Below, one piece after another: positions 11,231 through 21,119 of a stretch of DNA of 64,000 nucleotides. The stretch's first letter is position 1; each line of letters opens with the position of its first letter. The translations under genes were made by a program, and so were the position numbers. Under the pieces are notes generated by a model. The model was given only the letters and a program-made list of their open reading frames with translations. It was not told the origin of the DNA and did not search any database. The stretch comes from Hypericum androsaemum. Its lineage: Eukaryota > Streptophyta > Magnoliopsida > Malpighiales > Hypericaceae. The stretch spans positions 15,879,570 to 15,943,569 of the forward strand of contig OZ023186.1 of assembly GCA_963995505.1 (NCBI GenBank). The letters run 5' to 3'.

Positions 11231-11933
11231 CATTATAGGTAGTATTGATTCATTTTCAATGTTATTGACTTTATGATCAACTTCACTTCACCATTTGCAC
11301 GATGGATTTTTTTTTTAAATCTCGGACATTCAAAGTCGGACATTACATTGTCGAATCCTATTTAGATTTTTTTTTATACGTATTACGCTTTCCCTGAACG
11401 AATAGCCTGTAATGTGTGGGAGATAAATATGTGTCTAAAGCTGGAGATTAGAGACAAATACCAAGTAAATGCAGTGGTCAGGTCAAAGGAAGGGTTCAAG
11501 TGGGGAGTTTTTCTGTATATTTTTTATAAATGGATAAAAAGTTATACATATTCTATAAATATGATAAAAAATTATTTAATTTTTTTATTATTTTATTTCG
11601 AATAAAAATTTATCGATACCGAATCAAGTAGAGTGGAGTCTGCAGAATCAACACCAGTAAAGAACAATCAAACAAGTATCCATGAGTGACGGTCCGCGCG
11701 TGCTAGAAGGTTAGATATCCTTAAATATGAGAGAGAATTGCAAAGTTTTCTCAGATATTCATAATCTGCCAGACATTCATTTACTTAGATCAACTAAGAT
11801 GTCTCAATTCGAATAATATTAAATATTTGTTAGAAATTTTTTAAAAATGTGTCATTTTATTCGAATGACTCGAAATATCTTATCGTATAAAAAACAACCC
11901 TAGTTGAATGATAATGGCAGCACTTTTCCCAGT
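11231..11933. other. Intergenic AT-rich
   Basis: No feature recognised before the hAT element. Confidence 0.4.
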
Positions 11934-12855
11934 TAGGGATGGCAATTAGACCCTTACCCTGAGGGTCTACCCTGATCCAGACCCGAAGGGTCCAAGACCC
12001 GTTGACTTTGACCGGGTCTAGACCCTGATCCTGCCCGGATCCTGATATTTTAAAAGGATAAGGGCATGGGTATGGATCTATAGGATCCTGCCCTGATCCT
12101 ACCCGAATTTTTTAAATTAACATTAAAATAATATACATGTATATTAATTATTAGACATAATACAAATTCTCAATTTTGTTGGTAGGTAAATATTTTTTAT
12201 TAAAACAAAAGTTCAAAACAGAGGAAGCGCAAAAGAAAAGATAAGATAAAGGGGCCCGATATTACATCAGTTATAACCCCACCCCGACCAAAACGTTCCC
12301 TCAACCTCAAAAGGTAAAGAAGAGGGACCTATAAATTCTTGTAGGCAATCAAGAAAGTGATCAACGATTGATTGTGAATGATCAAGGCATCTGTCCAAAG
12401 GATCCACTCTTGGACATGAAAGAGCACAAAATACAGAGAAACTCATTATCGTACCTCGCCTCATTGAAGATAATACCATTACGAAGCAGCCACATGCCCC
12501 AAGTAATAGCAGCAGAAATTACAAACCAAATTCTCAATTTTAACTTACCCAACTTCAACTTTTTTTTTGATTTGTTTTTTTGGTTTCTTTGTATTGATAT
12601 GTTTAATGAATGAAAATGTCCTATTGCTATTTGAAAATTATCAAAAGATAATTTAATTTTTAAAAATTAAATATATTTAAAAAAATACGGACCCGCGGGT
12701 CGCCCTGATCCTGCCCTATTTTTTAGGATCCAGATCCTGCCCGAATTCTTATTTTTAAAGAGGATAAGGGTAAGAATTTGGTTCCACCATTTAAAAAGAG
12801 GGTAAGGATCTGGGTCCTATAGATCCTACCCGGATCATGCCCATTGCCATCCCTA
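11934..12855. mobile_element. Non-autonomous hAT element, 922 bp
   Basis: Ends TAGGGATGGCAAT and its reverse complement. The 8-bp target duplication TTCCCAGT (11926-11933) / TTCTCAGT (12856-12863) has one mismatch. Many subterminal GGATCCTG/CAGGATC words occur in both flanks, as is usual for hAT transposase-binding regions. No transposase. A LINE fragment is nested inside. Confidence 0.88.
12178..12526 (-). mobile_element. 5'-truncated LINE 3' end nested in the hAT element
   Basis: A perfect 15-bp duplication CAAATTCTCAATTTT at 12163-12177 and 12527-12541 flanks 349 bp. The minus strand encodes a decayed W-G-M-W-L-L-R-N-G-I-I-F-N-E stretch, typical of the region between zf-RVT and RNase H in plant L1-type LINEs. 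Insertion postdates the hAT element. Confidence 0.85.
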
Positions 12856-13954
12856 TTCTCAGTGCTTTCATTTCGTTTTTGGGATTTTTTTTTGAATAAG
12901 TATATTTTTATTAATACTAATATTAAGAGAAGGTACCCGATATAACAAAGAATCATGTAAGCGGAATTAAGAGTATCCATGTCAAATTAAAAAAAAGTGA
13001 ATAAGACAGTGTAAGATAATATGTTAAATATTACAAATTTATTATATTTCAAAAATTTTATATTATGTTCGAACTAAACGTACCGAATTTTGTGGTAAAT
13101 ATGAGAACTTTACAAACCGCTTAAAATCTGATCAGACCGAATGGTTCATACAGATTTTTGACCCGGAAATTTTAGGTTAGTAAAGTTAGAAGGGGTAAAA
13201 TTGGGGGAAAAAAGGACAATTTCGCCCAAATGTTGTCAATTTGTCATTTTCCCAACCAAAGATCGAAATACAGAAAGAAAAAAAAAAGTAGCCATGCTCA
13301 GTGTCTTCGCCATCTTAAATAGAGTATGACGATATTCGTATTAGACTGATAAGAGATTTAGAAAAAGCTCAAAGCTTTGGCACTTTTTAGTGAAACCCAG
13401 ATGGCGAAATAGCTTACCAAACTGCTGGCTTTGACACTAGAGGTGTGGTCGATTGGATTTTTTCTGTCTTATATGATTCTTTGAAGGGTGCATTATTAAT
13501 ACATTTTAAAGTCTCCATATCTGCCATTGTCCATTGTTAGTCCTCCAAATGTGGTTATTATGTGTGATGATGACAATTTCCCTCCCATCATTGCCCCTTT
13601 GGACGTTCTTGGGTACGCTTTCTTTCAATATATGCATCTATAACAATTGCTTTATCCCATTGCAGAGCTTAAAGGGTGCTCGAAGCTAGAGGCTCTCAGG
13701 TGCTCATGGGTGTTGAAGCAATGTGCGGTGTCTCTAGATCCTGACAGTTCTCGACTCTAAAGTTTGCCCATAAAATAATTTTCATAATATTTGCTGTTGC
13801 TGGTGGGGAGTTCAATGTTGTTTTGGAGTTGATAATGTGGGGTAATTATTGGATGCTTAATTGTTATGACCAAAGCCATGGTCCCTTTTATTAAATGCCT
13901 TAATTATTCTGCTATCTTCTATTATTACAGTTTGCATTTAAGCAACTTTAGTTG
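12856..13954. other. Intergenic AT-rich
   Basis: A possible LINE tail fragment lies near 12885-12980. No gene could be supported. Confidence 0.35.
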
Positions 13955-14060
13955 CAGAGCAAGAATGCAGGGGACATTTGGTTACTTTGCACCTGGGTAT
14001 GCAATGGTTGGAAGAGCCTCCCCCTTGGCTGTTTATGTGGGTGCTCTTGTAACCTTGTAA
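13955..14060 (+). pseudogene. Receptor-like kinase activation-segment relic
   Basis: The translation A-R-M-Q-G-T-F-G-Y-F-A-P-G-Y-A-M-V-G-R-A-S matches the activation segment/APE region of plant receptor-like cytoplasmic kinases (NCRK-like sequences have this A-R-M-Q-G-T-F form). The APE Glu is replaced by Gly, and the expected S-D-V-F-S-F-G-V continuation is garbled. No other kinase subdomain was found, so this is an isolated, non-functional exon piece. Confidence 0.65.
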
Positions 14061-14388
14061 GCACACCAAATACAATTCTCTCAATATTATCTTTTAAATT
14101 AGTAGAATTTAAACTAAGACCTCCTTAATTTAATACAATTTTCTTACGAATTGTACGAATTTTCCTCTTTACAAATTTGACTTTGGCTCACTTGGGTTGG
14201 TAGTTGCATCCACTAGGAAACCTCACTTTTGAATGGTAGTTGTAGCTGTGACCTTGAACAAAAGATGTCACATTTCCCAAAAGCTACTACCATATAAATA
14301 CCAACATTTATAACACCCTCAACTCTATTTTCCCTAGGATAGAGAGGAATCCTATGTCCAATATCCACCGGCGACCAAGTACTCGAAA
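14061..14388 (+). promoter_or_regulatory. TATA-containing region upstream of the small ORF
   Basis: CATATAAATA at about 14291-14300 is a good TATA box about 90 bp upstream of the ATG at 14389. An acceptor-like TTTTCCCTAG at 14328-14337 offers the alternative that an earlier exon exists. Confidence 0.35.
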
Positions 14389-14651
14389 ATGAATATGGAT
14401 CCGCCGCCGCCGCCAAGTGCACCGCTGCTTGCTCCGGCTCCTCTTCCTCCGGATGGTGGATTTTTTGAATCATGGTAATTAACCATTTTTAAAAGCTAAT
14501 TGAAGTTGTTCTTTAATTTAAGGACTATTTTGCATATAAATAGTAATTATGTTGTTATTATAAATGGTGCAGTCTATGGTTCCTTAGCTGTTGTGGGATA
14601 TTTGCAAGCTGCTGCCCTCCACTCTTTGAAGCTGGGCCTCCCCCTCCCTAG
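14389..14651 (+). CDS. Possible small Pro/Cys-rich two-exon protein (CYSTM-like tail)
   Basis: Exon 1 (14389-14474) and exon 2 (14573-14651) join through a GT donor at 14475 and an AG acceptor at 14571-14572. The result is an in-frame 54-residue product: a proline-rich N-terminus (six consecutive prolines), D-G-G-F-F-E-S, then a hydrophobic cysteine-rich segment (L-W-F-L-S-C-C, A-S-C-C-P-P-L-F) and a G-P-P-P-P end. The open frame extends upstream to 14338 after an AG, which would give 71 residues. The Pro-rich plus Cys-rich hydrophobic tail recalls plant CYSTM proteins, but I do not recognise the family. The frame continues exactly across plausible splice sites, which argues for a gene. A pseudogene remains possible. 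Confidence 0.45.
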
Positions 14652-14985
14652 ATCTGCATTCTTCATTAATTGCCAGATAATTCTATTTTTAATATGGTTT
14701 TGTTAGAAACATTTGCAAGTACCAATAGATCATCTATTTCGTCTATTTGATTGTACTTATTGAGTTTGTACCTTGCGGGGATTGGTCCTGATTAATTTCG
14801 GAATATAATGTACGCTTTTTTTCCTATTTGTCTACTGTTTTTCTATTTTTCTTTTTTTAAACTTGTGATATTCTTTTAAATCCTATTAGTGGCTATCCTT
14901 ATTTTTTTCAATTTGTAATGTTTAAATTTGAGATATATGAGGCTAGCATATTCTGTATTAGAAGGTAGTCGAGATTAACATAATT
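14652..14985. other. Intergenic, possible 3'UTR
   Basis: AT-rich, nothing recognised. Confidence 0.35.
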
Positions 14986-16352
14986 TTCCATGCCAGATAT
15001 AACTTTCCACGACAGATAACAAATAATTTAAACTAAAAGGAATTCAATCAAAAAGACAAAAACCCATGTGAACAAATGACCCAACAAGGCAACAATTGAA
15101 GGTTAAATTCTCTGTATCGTGTGGGTTGAATAACCATAAATTAAATTCGATCTAGATTGGAACCGATTCATAAGAACTTAAAGTTATCGTTAGACAAATC
15201 AAATACAAATTATATTTTATAATACAAATTTGAACCGTCGTCAACCTTAATCATGGGAAGTAATTTATTGTTATGTATGCATTTTGTGACCAAAAATTTA
15301 TTTTCAATCATTTCAAAGCTAAAAACATAAACCCTTGTAGACTTGTAGTTACTTCTTTAAAATAATTTTTTTCATGATTTTCCATGCCAAGTATAATTTT
15401 CCACGACAGATAACAAATAATTTAAACTAAAAGGAATTCAATCAAAAAGACAAAAACCCATGTGAACAAATGACCCAACAAGGCAACAATTGAAGGTTAA
15501 ATTCTTTTTATCGTGTGGTGTAACACCCCGTGATCTGATCGACTGACTCCACAGATCAACACGGGTCTTTTCTAGCGTGCTTTGTCCTCACTCGTACGTA
15601 CCCTGGGAAACTTCCCAGGAGGTCACCCATCCTGATCCTACTCCCGGTCAAACGCGTTTAACCTTGGAGTTCTCTCAAGATGTGTGCCAGAAAAGAAGGT
15701 GCACCTTGTTGATATGAATAGTACCAATCAAATCACTTAAGGCCTCGTCGCGCCAGATACAGACAGTCCCAGAATTCCTCGGTTGCAGATGCGTTCGATC
15801 CCCGAACCATACCGTACAAGTCGAGGTTGCTCTGATACCAATTGTAACACCCTGTGATCTGATCGACTGACTCCACAGACCAACATGGGTCTTTTCTAGC
15901 GTGCTTTGTCCTCACTCGCACGCACCCTGGGAAACTTTCCAGGAGGTCACCCATCCTGATCCTACTCCCGGCCAAACGCGTTTAACCTTAGAGTTCTCTT
16001 AAGATGTGTGACAGAAAAGAAGGTGCACCTTGTTGATATGGATAGTACCAATCAAATCACTTAAGGCTTTTTCAGTACAGATCATTAACGGGGTATCACA
16101 TGTGGGTTGGATAACCATAAATTAAATTCGATCTAGATTGGAACCGATTCATAAGAACTTAAAGTTGTCGTTAGACAAATTGAATACAAATTATATTTTG
16201 TAATACAAATTTGAACCGTCGTCAACAAAGTAATTTATTGTTATGTATGCATTTTGTGACCAAAAATTTATTTTCAATCATTTCAAAGCTAAAAACATAA
16301 ACCCTTGTAGACTTGTAGTAGACTTGTAGTCACTTCTTTAAAATATTTTTTT
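14986..16352. repeat. Tandem duplication of ~390 bp, second copy interrupted
   Basis: Copy A (about 14986-15377) and copy B (about 15378-16352) share long near-identical stretches, such as CCACGACAGATAACAAATAA and GAACCGATTCATAAGAACTT. Copy B is split by the Cassandra element at 15519-16100. Copy B also carries a small GTAGACTTGTA doubling near 16310. Confidence 0.85.
15519..16100 (-). mobile_element. Cassandra TRIM retrotransposon (one LTR end deleted)
   Basis: A perfect 5-bp duplication TGTGG at 15514-15518 and 16101-16105 flanks the element. The right LTR (15843-16100, 258 bp) begins TGTAACACC and ends GGGGTATCACA; on the minus strand it is the 5' LTR. Next to it the minus strand reads TGGTATCAGAGC, the initiator-Met tRNA primer site. 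The LTR contains the 5S-rRNA-like block (minus strand GGATGGGTGACCTCCTGGGA), the signature of Cassandra. The left LTR (15519 to about 15743) lacks the ~33 bp that end the other copy. No coding capacity, as expected. Confidence 0.92.
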
Positions 16353-16704
16353 TTCTATCTTAAAGATATCACTTTAATTTATGTAGTGCTATTTTATTTT
16401 CTTCTTTTAGATTATACTAATTAATTTCAAAAAACCTACAAAATTAATCAATTCAAATTTAATTTGAATAAATTTTTTTAAATTTAACGAAATCCACTTA
16501 GCAAACAGCCAAATACTGAAATTACTTTCAAAAAGAGTAAAAGACGATTCCGTTTAGCGACACTTTGATGTTGTGCACTTATCCACTTTGGTGTAAATTT
16601 TTTGGTGGTGGGTAATAAAATTTTACTTATAAAAAAATATGATTCCGTTTTTTCGATTAAAATTAATTAATTAGTCATCTCAGTTGCCACATTCCAATTT
16701 CTCA
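16353..16704. other. Intergenic AT-rich
   Basis: Nothing recognised before the start of the large duplication. Confidence 0.35.
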
Positions 16705-16891
16705 CAGTATTAAAACACTGAGTTGATGAGACATCTTCTGTAATAGTAATGATTATTTCCTACCGCCTAATTTCCAACTCTCAATCCTGTCCACAAGCTA
16801 TTTAATTATTTAACAATAAAATGAAATTTAAATTATGAAGTAGCCATTTTCTTTCTCCGGGGGCTACAAAGTCCATTAATTCCCTTCCTCT

Positions 16892-16906
16892 ACCCCTCAA
16901 AAAACA
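16892..16906 (+). mobile_element. Micro-insertion: LINE tail of 15 bp
   Basis: AATTCCCTTCCTCT occurs at 16878-16891 and again at 16907-16920 around ACCCCTCAAAAAACA. Copy 2 of the duplication has the site only once (near 32980), so this is an insertion with a 14-bp target duplication. The inserted bases equal the CCCCTCAAAAA tail seen at the end of the LINE at 21240-21550. Confidence 0.7.
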
Positions 16907-17278
16907 AATTCCCTTCCTCTCTCATCTTTCTCTTCGTCTTCCATTCTCCTAAAGCAAATTAATTTGGTTTTTTTCTCTCCTCCGAAGTATCGATAGAAAA
17001 TCAGTTTCAGTGTCGCCAAGCAATGGATTTAATATGCAAATGCTTTGTCCTACAATTAGCAAGGTAATTTTATTTCTCTTTGATCTTTTTATTTAATGAA
17101 AAATTAGTTCTCCTTGAGCTGAAAACTGTCCACTTGAACTTTATTTTTTCAATTGGAAATAAAAAAACATAATTTTTCGTCTCAGAAAATAAATAAAAGA
17201 AGTTTATGTGACCCGGCTCTTGTTTATTTATGTTTGTGAAGGGTGATTTGCAAGGGTAAACAGAGCAAGAGCTGTTGC

Positions 17279-17447
17279 GGGACCCATCTAAAGACAAGAA
17301 GCCAGCGCTGCCCAAACGGCGCCGTTTCTTTCTTTTGATAGGCAAACCCGTTGCTTCTGGTTGGTACCGCGCGTCTCTTCCGTTTCCCACATCGGTTAGA
17401 GTAAACTCGATGTCGAGTTTATAAGCACCCGCGAAGCAAAAGGAGTT
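17279..17447 (+). promoter_or_regulatory. U6 copy 1 promoter (USE, TATA, upstream palindrome)
   Basis: USE TCCCACATCGG at 17385-17395 and TATA TTTATAA at 17418-17424 are about 23 bp apart, the plant Pol III spacing; transcription starts ~30 bp after the TATA. Further upstream are GGGACCCATCTA (17279-17290) and the perfect palindrome AAACGGCGCCGTTT (17314-17327), both shared with the other three snRNA/snoRNA genes here. Confidence 0.85.
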
Positions 17448-17467
17448 GTCCCTTCGGGGGCATCTGA

Positions 17468-17499
<32 letters not shown>

Positions 17500-17549
17500 G
17501 GCCCCTGCGCAAGGATGACACGCACAAATCGAGAAATGGTCCAAATTTT
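17448..17549 (+). ncRNA. U6: U6 spliceosomal snRNA, copy 1
   Basis: A full-length 102-nt U6 RNA starts GTCCCTTCGGGG and runs to the Pol III terminator T-run at 17546-17551. U6 is the catalytic-core snRNA of the spliceosome. The ACAGAGA box, the AGC triad and the GCGCAAGGATGACACGCA internal stem-loop are intact. Two differences from the usual plant U6 fall in the 5' stem-loop region: A13 to G, which turns a U-A pair into U-G, and C18 to T. Promoter elements are intact, so it is probably expressed, though copy 2 is closer to canonical. Confidence 0.95.
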
Positions 17550-17559
17550 TTCGGAATTC

Positions 17560-18654
17560 ACCCACGCCTTTGAAACGACACCGTTTGCATAGTCTAACCC
17601 CGAACACCCCACCGAGACGCAGCGTTTCGAGGAGTTTCTTCAAATAGTTCAATTGTTCTAGTTATTCTTAAAGTTAGGCTGTGTTTGATTGGAGGGAAAA
17701 GTAAATATAGAATATTTTCTGTTTAATGTATCGGATGGTTCTACTTTGGAGCCAATGACCAATCATATAATTGAAACTGAAATTATATTACAATTAACAT
17801 TTACCTTTTAAATATTAAGTATTAAATACTAGGTAATTGGAACGGGTAGGTTTTTTAGGAAAATAGAAGTTCAATATGTAACTACTATGCATTAAAACAA
17901 TGTTGAAATCAATAAGCTTATATTTAATTTTACAGATTGTCGATATTCCCAAGCGACCGGAGAGATCCTAAAAAAAAGGGACCAGAGAGGGTTCTCAGAC
18001 CAGGCGCATCCATGCTCCGACCCCGCCGTGGAAAAAAAATAAAAAAAAAAGATAAAAGAAAAAGGGGAAAATTTTTTAAAAAAAAAGATAAAAGAAAAAA
18101 GGGTGGGTCGCCCCTCGCCCTCGCTGTTTATTTTTTTTTCTATCTAGTTAATTATAGTTCTGTTCAAAAAAAAGTTAATTATAGTTGGTACAATATTATT
18201 CGTATAAATAAATTTTTTAGATATTATTTATGTGGTTAAAAAATTGGAGTTATCTTTAAACAACATGAAAATTCGTATTTTTCAAAATTTTCTATAAATA
18301 TGGCCAAATATTGACTGCATCTCTTTATATCTCGAATTAATTACATCTAATTTTATATTCTAACTTTTGTTATTAATTGTGTTACTTAATCATAATTTTT
18401 TTCCTATTTATAATTACGAAATAATTATTTTCGTATATTTATTATAACTTTTATATAAACAAAAAATGATAGTAGATAATACGTAGATAAGAGAGAAATT
18501 AATTATTTAATCTGTGACTTATGTTAAAACAGATCGCGGATGTGGGTATAAAAATATTTAATTGAGTTGAGTTAATATAGATGAGAGATAAATTAATTAT
18601 TTATTCTATAACATAGGTTGAAATAGATTGCGGATGCTAATGGTCTCAGTCATC
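17560..18654. other. Non-coding; dispersed repeat related to 29800-30370
   Basis: Downstream of U6, the segment ~17935-18650 aligns with ~29800-30370. They share a GC-rich start containing CCCCTCGCCC, then TACAATATTATTCGTATAAA, AGATATTATTT and GAGAGAAATTAATTATTTA. Neither copy has an equivalent in the second half of the large duplication, so it is probably an unclassified transposon. Coding potential is negligible. Confidence 0.55.
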
Positions 18655-19439
18655 TGAACTACGACATGCCAATTTCCAGAGTAAAATAGAAGTGAGTTGA
18701 CGAGACATTTCTCTGGAAAATTATAATTATTTTCTGCCGCCGAATTTCCAACTCCCAATCCTATTTAACTATTTAACAACCCTTCTCATAATTTTTTATA
18801 ACTATTCTACAAAAAGTAGTCAAATATAAATGGGCAACCCGCGGTCTATAGTATAATTACAGTTAGGATTTCTGCCTTTCCAAAATTAATTATGCTGTCT
18901 CCATTTTTAGAAAAATGTTGGTATTAGATTTTTGGCCGAACGTGAGTGCTTATTTTTTTGTTTTTTCATAGAAATGACCATCGTACTAATAAATATATGC
19001 AATCCACAACTCTCCGGTGTCTCCTCGTTAAAGATGCAATTTCTGTCTCATAAAGATGCAAATTCTCTCGGTGTCCCATTACTCCTCTTCTTCTTCAACG
19101 GAAACTTCACCCCTGTCTCTCTCTCTACAATCCTTCTTCCTTCTCTAAGATCCTATCTTAAATTTTTTATATATTTCGGTGTCATATTTTTACATATTTA
19201 GGTAAAAAACTGTATGGTATGGGAGAAAGAAGGGCTACCCATAACTGGATTTCAACATCCAAATACAATTTCCTGTAATTAGCGAGGTAATTAAATTATC
19301 CTTGCACTCTTCTTGATCTTGAGTTAAATTAGCTTCATGCCTTCATCTTGAACTTTATTTTATTTTTTTCCTGCCAAAAATAAATAAATAAAGTTTATGC
19401 GACGGTTGCCTTGTTTGTTTATGACTCGACTGCGGTAAT
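18655..19439. other. Partial repeat of the snRNA-unit leader; U3 upstream region
   Basis: 18655-18790 repeats, more diverged, the GAGTTGA-GAGACAT and CCGCCGAATTTCCAACTC leader found at the start of both U6 units. The rest is AT-rich. 19212-19290 (GGGAGAAAGAAGGG, then CCTGTAATTAGCGAGGTAAT) is shared with the U3 unit at 34430. Confidence 0.5.
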
Positions 19440-19600
19440 GGGACCCATCTAGAAGAGCGAACGGTGCCGTTTCGAGGTTGAAGCACCGACCAAGGTGAGT
19501 CTGTGATCGCTGTTTTTTGCGTGTCAATTGGCAATTACCACATCGGCTAGAGCAGCGACAGATATTCATTTTATAACCACGCTGCGCAAGGAAACAAAGC
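19440..19600 (+). promoter_or_regulatory. U3 copy 1 promoter
   Basis: USE-like TTACCACATCGG ending at 19546 and TATA TTTATAA at 19570-19576, ~31 bp before the RNA start, in Pol III spacing. GGGACCCATCTA at 19440-19451 and AACGGTGCCGTTT at 19460-19472 match the upstream module of the U6 genes. Confidence 0.8.
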
Positions 19601-19809
19601 ACGACCTTACTTGAACAGGATCTGTTCTATAGGTTGTACCTCTGTCTCCTTAAGCACTAAAGAGACAGGAACCTCAGTCTGGTGGATGATTTGCACCCGT
19701 CCGATCAGAGCATGATTAATGGCTAGATCTCTGATCAACGGCTGTAGATGATTGCTCTCAGTCTCCTCGGAGGCTGGGAAGATCGAACGGTAATCTGACA
19801 GACCCCCTC
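19601..19809 (+). ncRNA. U3: U3 snoRNA, copy 1
   Basis: Begins ACGACCTTACTTGAACAGGA, followed by the conserved box A region GATCTGTTCTATAGG. Further conserved U3 blocks (GTCTGGTGGATGATTTGCACC, then GAGCATGATTAA) follow, and it ends at box D (TCTGACAGA) before a T-run at 19810-19817. U3 directs early pre-rRNA cleavage in the nucleolus. Plant U3 genes are transcribed by Pol III from USE/TATA promoters, as seen here. Length ~209 nt fits plant U3. All core boxes look intact. Confidence 0.92.
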
Positions 19810-19817
19810 TTTTTTTT

Positions 19818-20929
19818 CTCAACGGATATTTTCTTTTTATGCACAGCAGAACTTTTATTTGATTAACATCCGTCCGACATAATTAATCTGGTGTTAACTT
19901 TACTGCATTTTTCTTTTGATCGAAAGACATATTGTTCTGTAATGTTAATTCTTTTACGGTATGAATTAAATACCTACTGTAATCCAAAGTATCCATTCGG
20001 TTCCACCATATAGATTAATTGATATGATCTAATCTAATTCAATAAAGCTCTATTTTACCTCTCAAAAAAATGTCGTGTTCGGAGTTTAAAATGAGGTATG
20101 AAGAATTTGGCTGGTCCTTTAATTTTAATGACAAAATAAAATCTCTTTTAGGCCATTTGAATGTTTATTTTTTTAGGGTAGGACATTGATTTGTTGATCC
20201 GACGTGATATCAATGCAGCGTTATTCATTATAGTCCTTTGTTAGTGTGTGTTTTTCCTGAAACGCCAAACCGGCTTAGTTGGGCAATTAGTTAAGCGCAC
20301 TAATTCTTCCAAAATTAAACCCATTTCATATTTTTTCTTGACTTTCTTACATTTGCAAATAAAATCCTTAATTTTTTTAAGAATTCAAAGAAGTAGGCAA
20401 ATTCTGTATATAAAAATGATTTCAGCTTTCGAATTGATGTATTGGTTGATATTACAAATTATGCTTTGAATTTTTCTAAAATATGTTGTTGGGATCAAGA
20501 AAATATCACTTATAGAGAGAAAAAGTTTATGTTTTTAGCTCTGATAAAATTATCATTGATTTTTTCTCTCACTAAATACATATAACCAGAAGGTTATTTT
20601 ATCTATTTTCAAATCAACAAAAATATATGATTAAATATTAGTTATTTTTTTGTCTATCTTGAAATTACGAATAATTTTTAGGGCAAATTACCCTCAGTCC
20701 CTGGGTTTGTCGAAATTATTATTTTAGCCTCTTCTGTTTTGAAATCGAAAGTTTGGCCCCCTAGTTTTACTTTTATTGAAATTCAAGGCCCCATGTCATT
20801 ATTTAATTTTTTTATTTTTTAATCAAAGAAATGACAGTCATACCTTCCAATAAAAAACAAAAAAAAGTAAAAAGACAAAAAATGCTTGCTTTCTGTTAGA
20901 TTGCTTTTTGTCTAATCAATAGGTCCTGT
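19818..20929. other. Intergenic with LINE-tail and MULE-like ends
   Basis: CTATTTTACCTCTCAAAAAAA near 20050 looks like a LINE 3' tail. GGGCAAATTACCCTCAGTCC at about 20683 resembles a single MULE terminus, with no partner found. Confidence 0.35.
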
Positions 20930-21115
20930 TAGAGTTGTTGTGGGACCCAACTAGCTACTGGCTGGGCGGATGAAATGCTTCGTTTTAGAGGTTTGATGCA
21001 CGGGAAAGGTAAGCTTGTGGCTGATTTTTGGTCAAATGTTGTTTCTTGTTCTCACATTGATAAAAGCACGAGCAGATGTTATGTTTATTGACACGTAAAG
21101 ACCTTATCCACATTG
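20930..21115 (+). pseudogene. Relic of a third U3-type gene (promoter only)
   Basis: Order and spacing copy the two intact U3 promoters: TGGGACCCAACTAG (20941), ATGCTTCGTTTTAGAGGTTTGATGC-like block, GGGAAAGGTAAGCTTGTGGCTG-like block, CTCACATTG (decayed USE), GTTTATT (decayed TATA, about 21085), then GACCTTA, which echoes the U3 RNA start. The RNA body is missing. Confidence 0.6.
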
Positions 21116-21119
21116 GTTA

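Noticed and set aside
15597..15640. 5S rRNA gene
   Set aside because: The 5S-like block is part of Cassandra LTRs (also at 51420-51445 and 51807-51832), with PBS, LTR ends and target duplications around it; only part of 5S is present.
15795..15840. tRNA gene (GTTCGATCCCCGAACC)
   Set aside because: The box-B-like words lie in the Cassandra internal region beside its primer site; no cloverleaf can be drawn.
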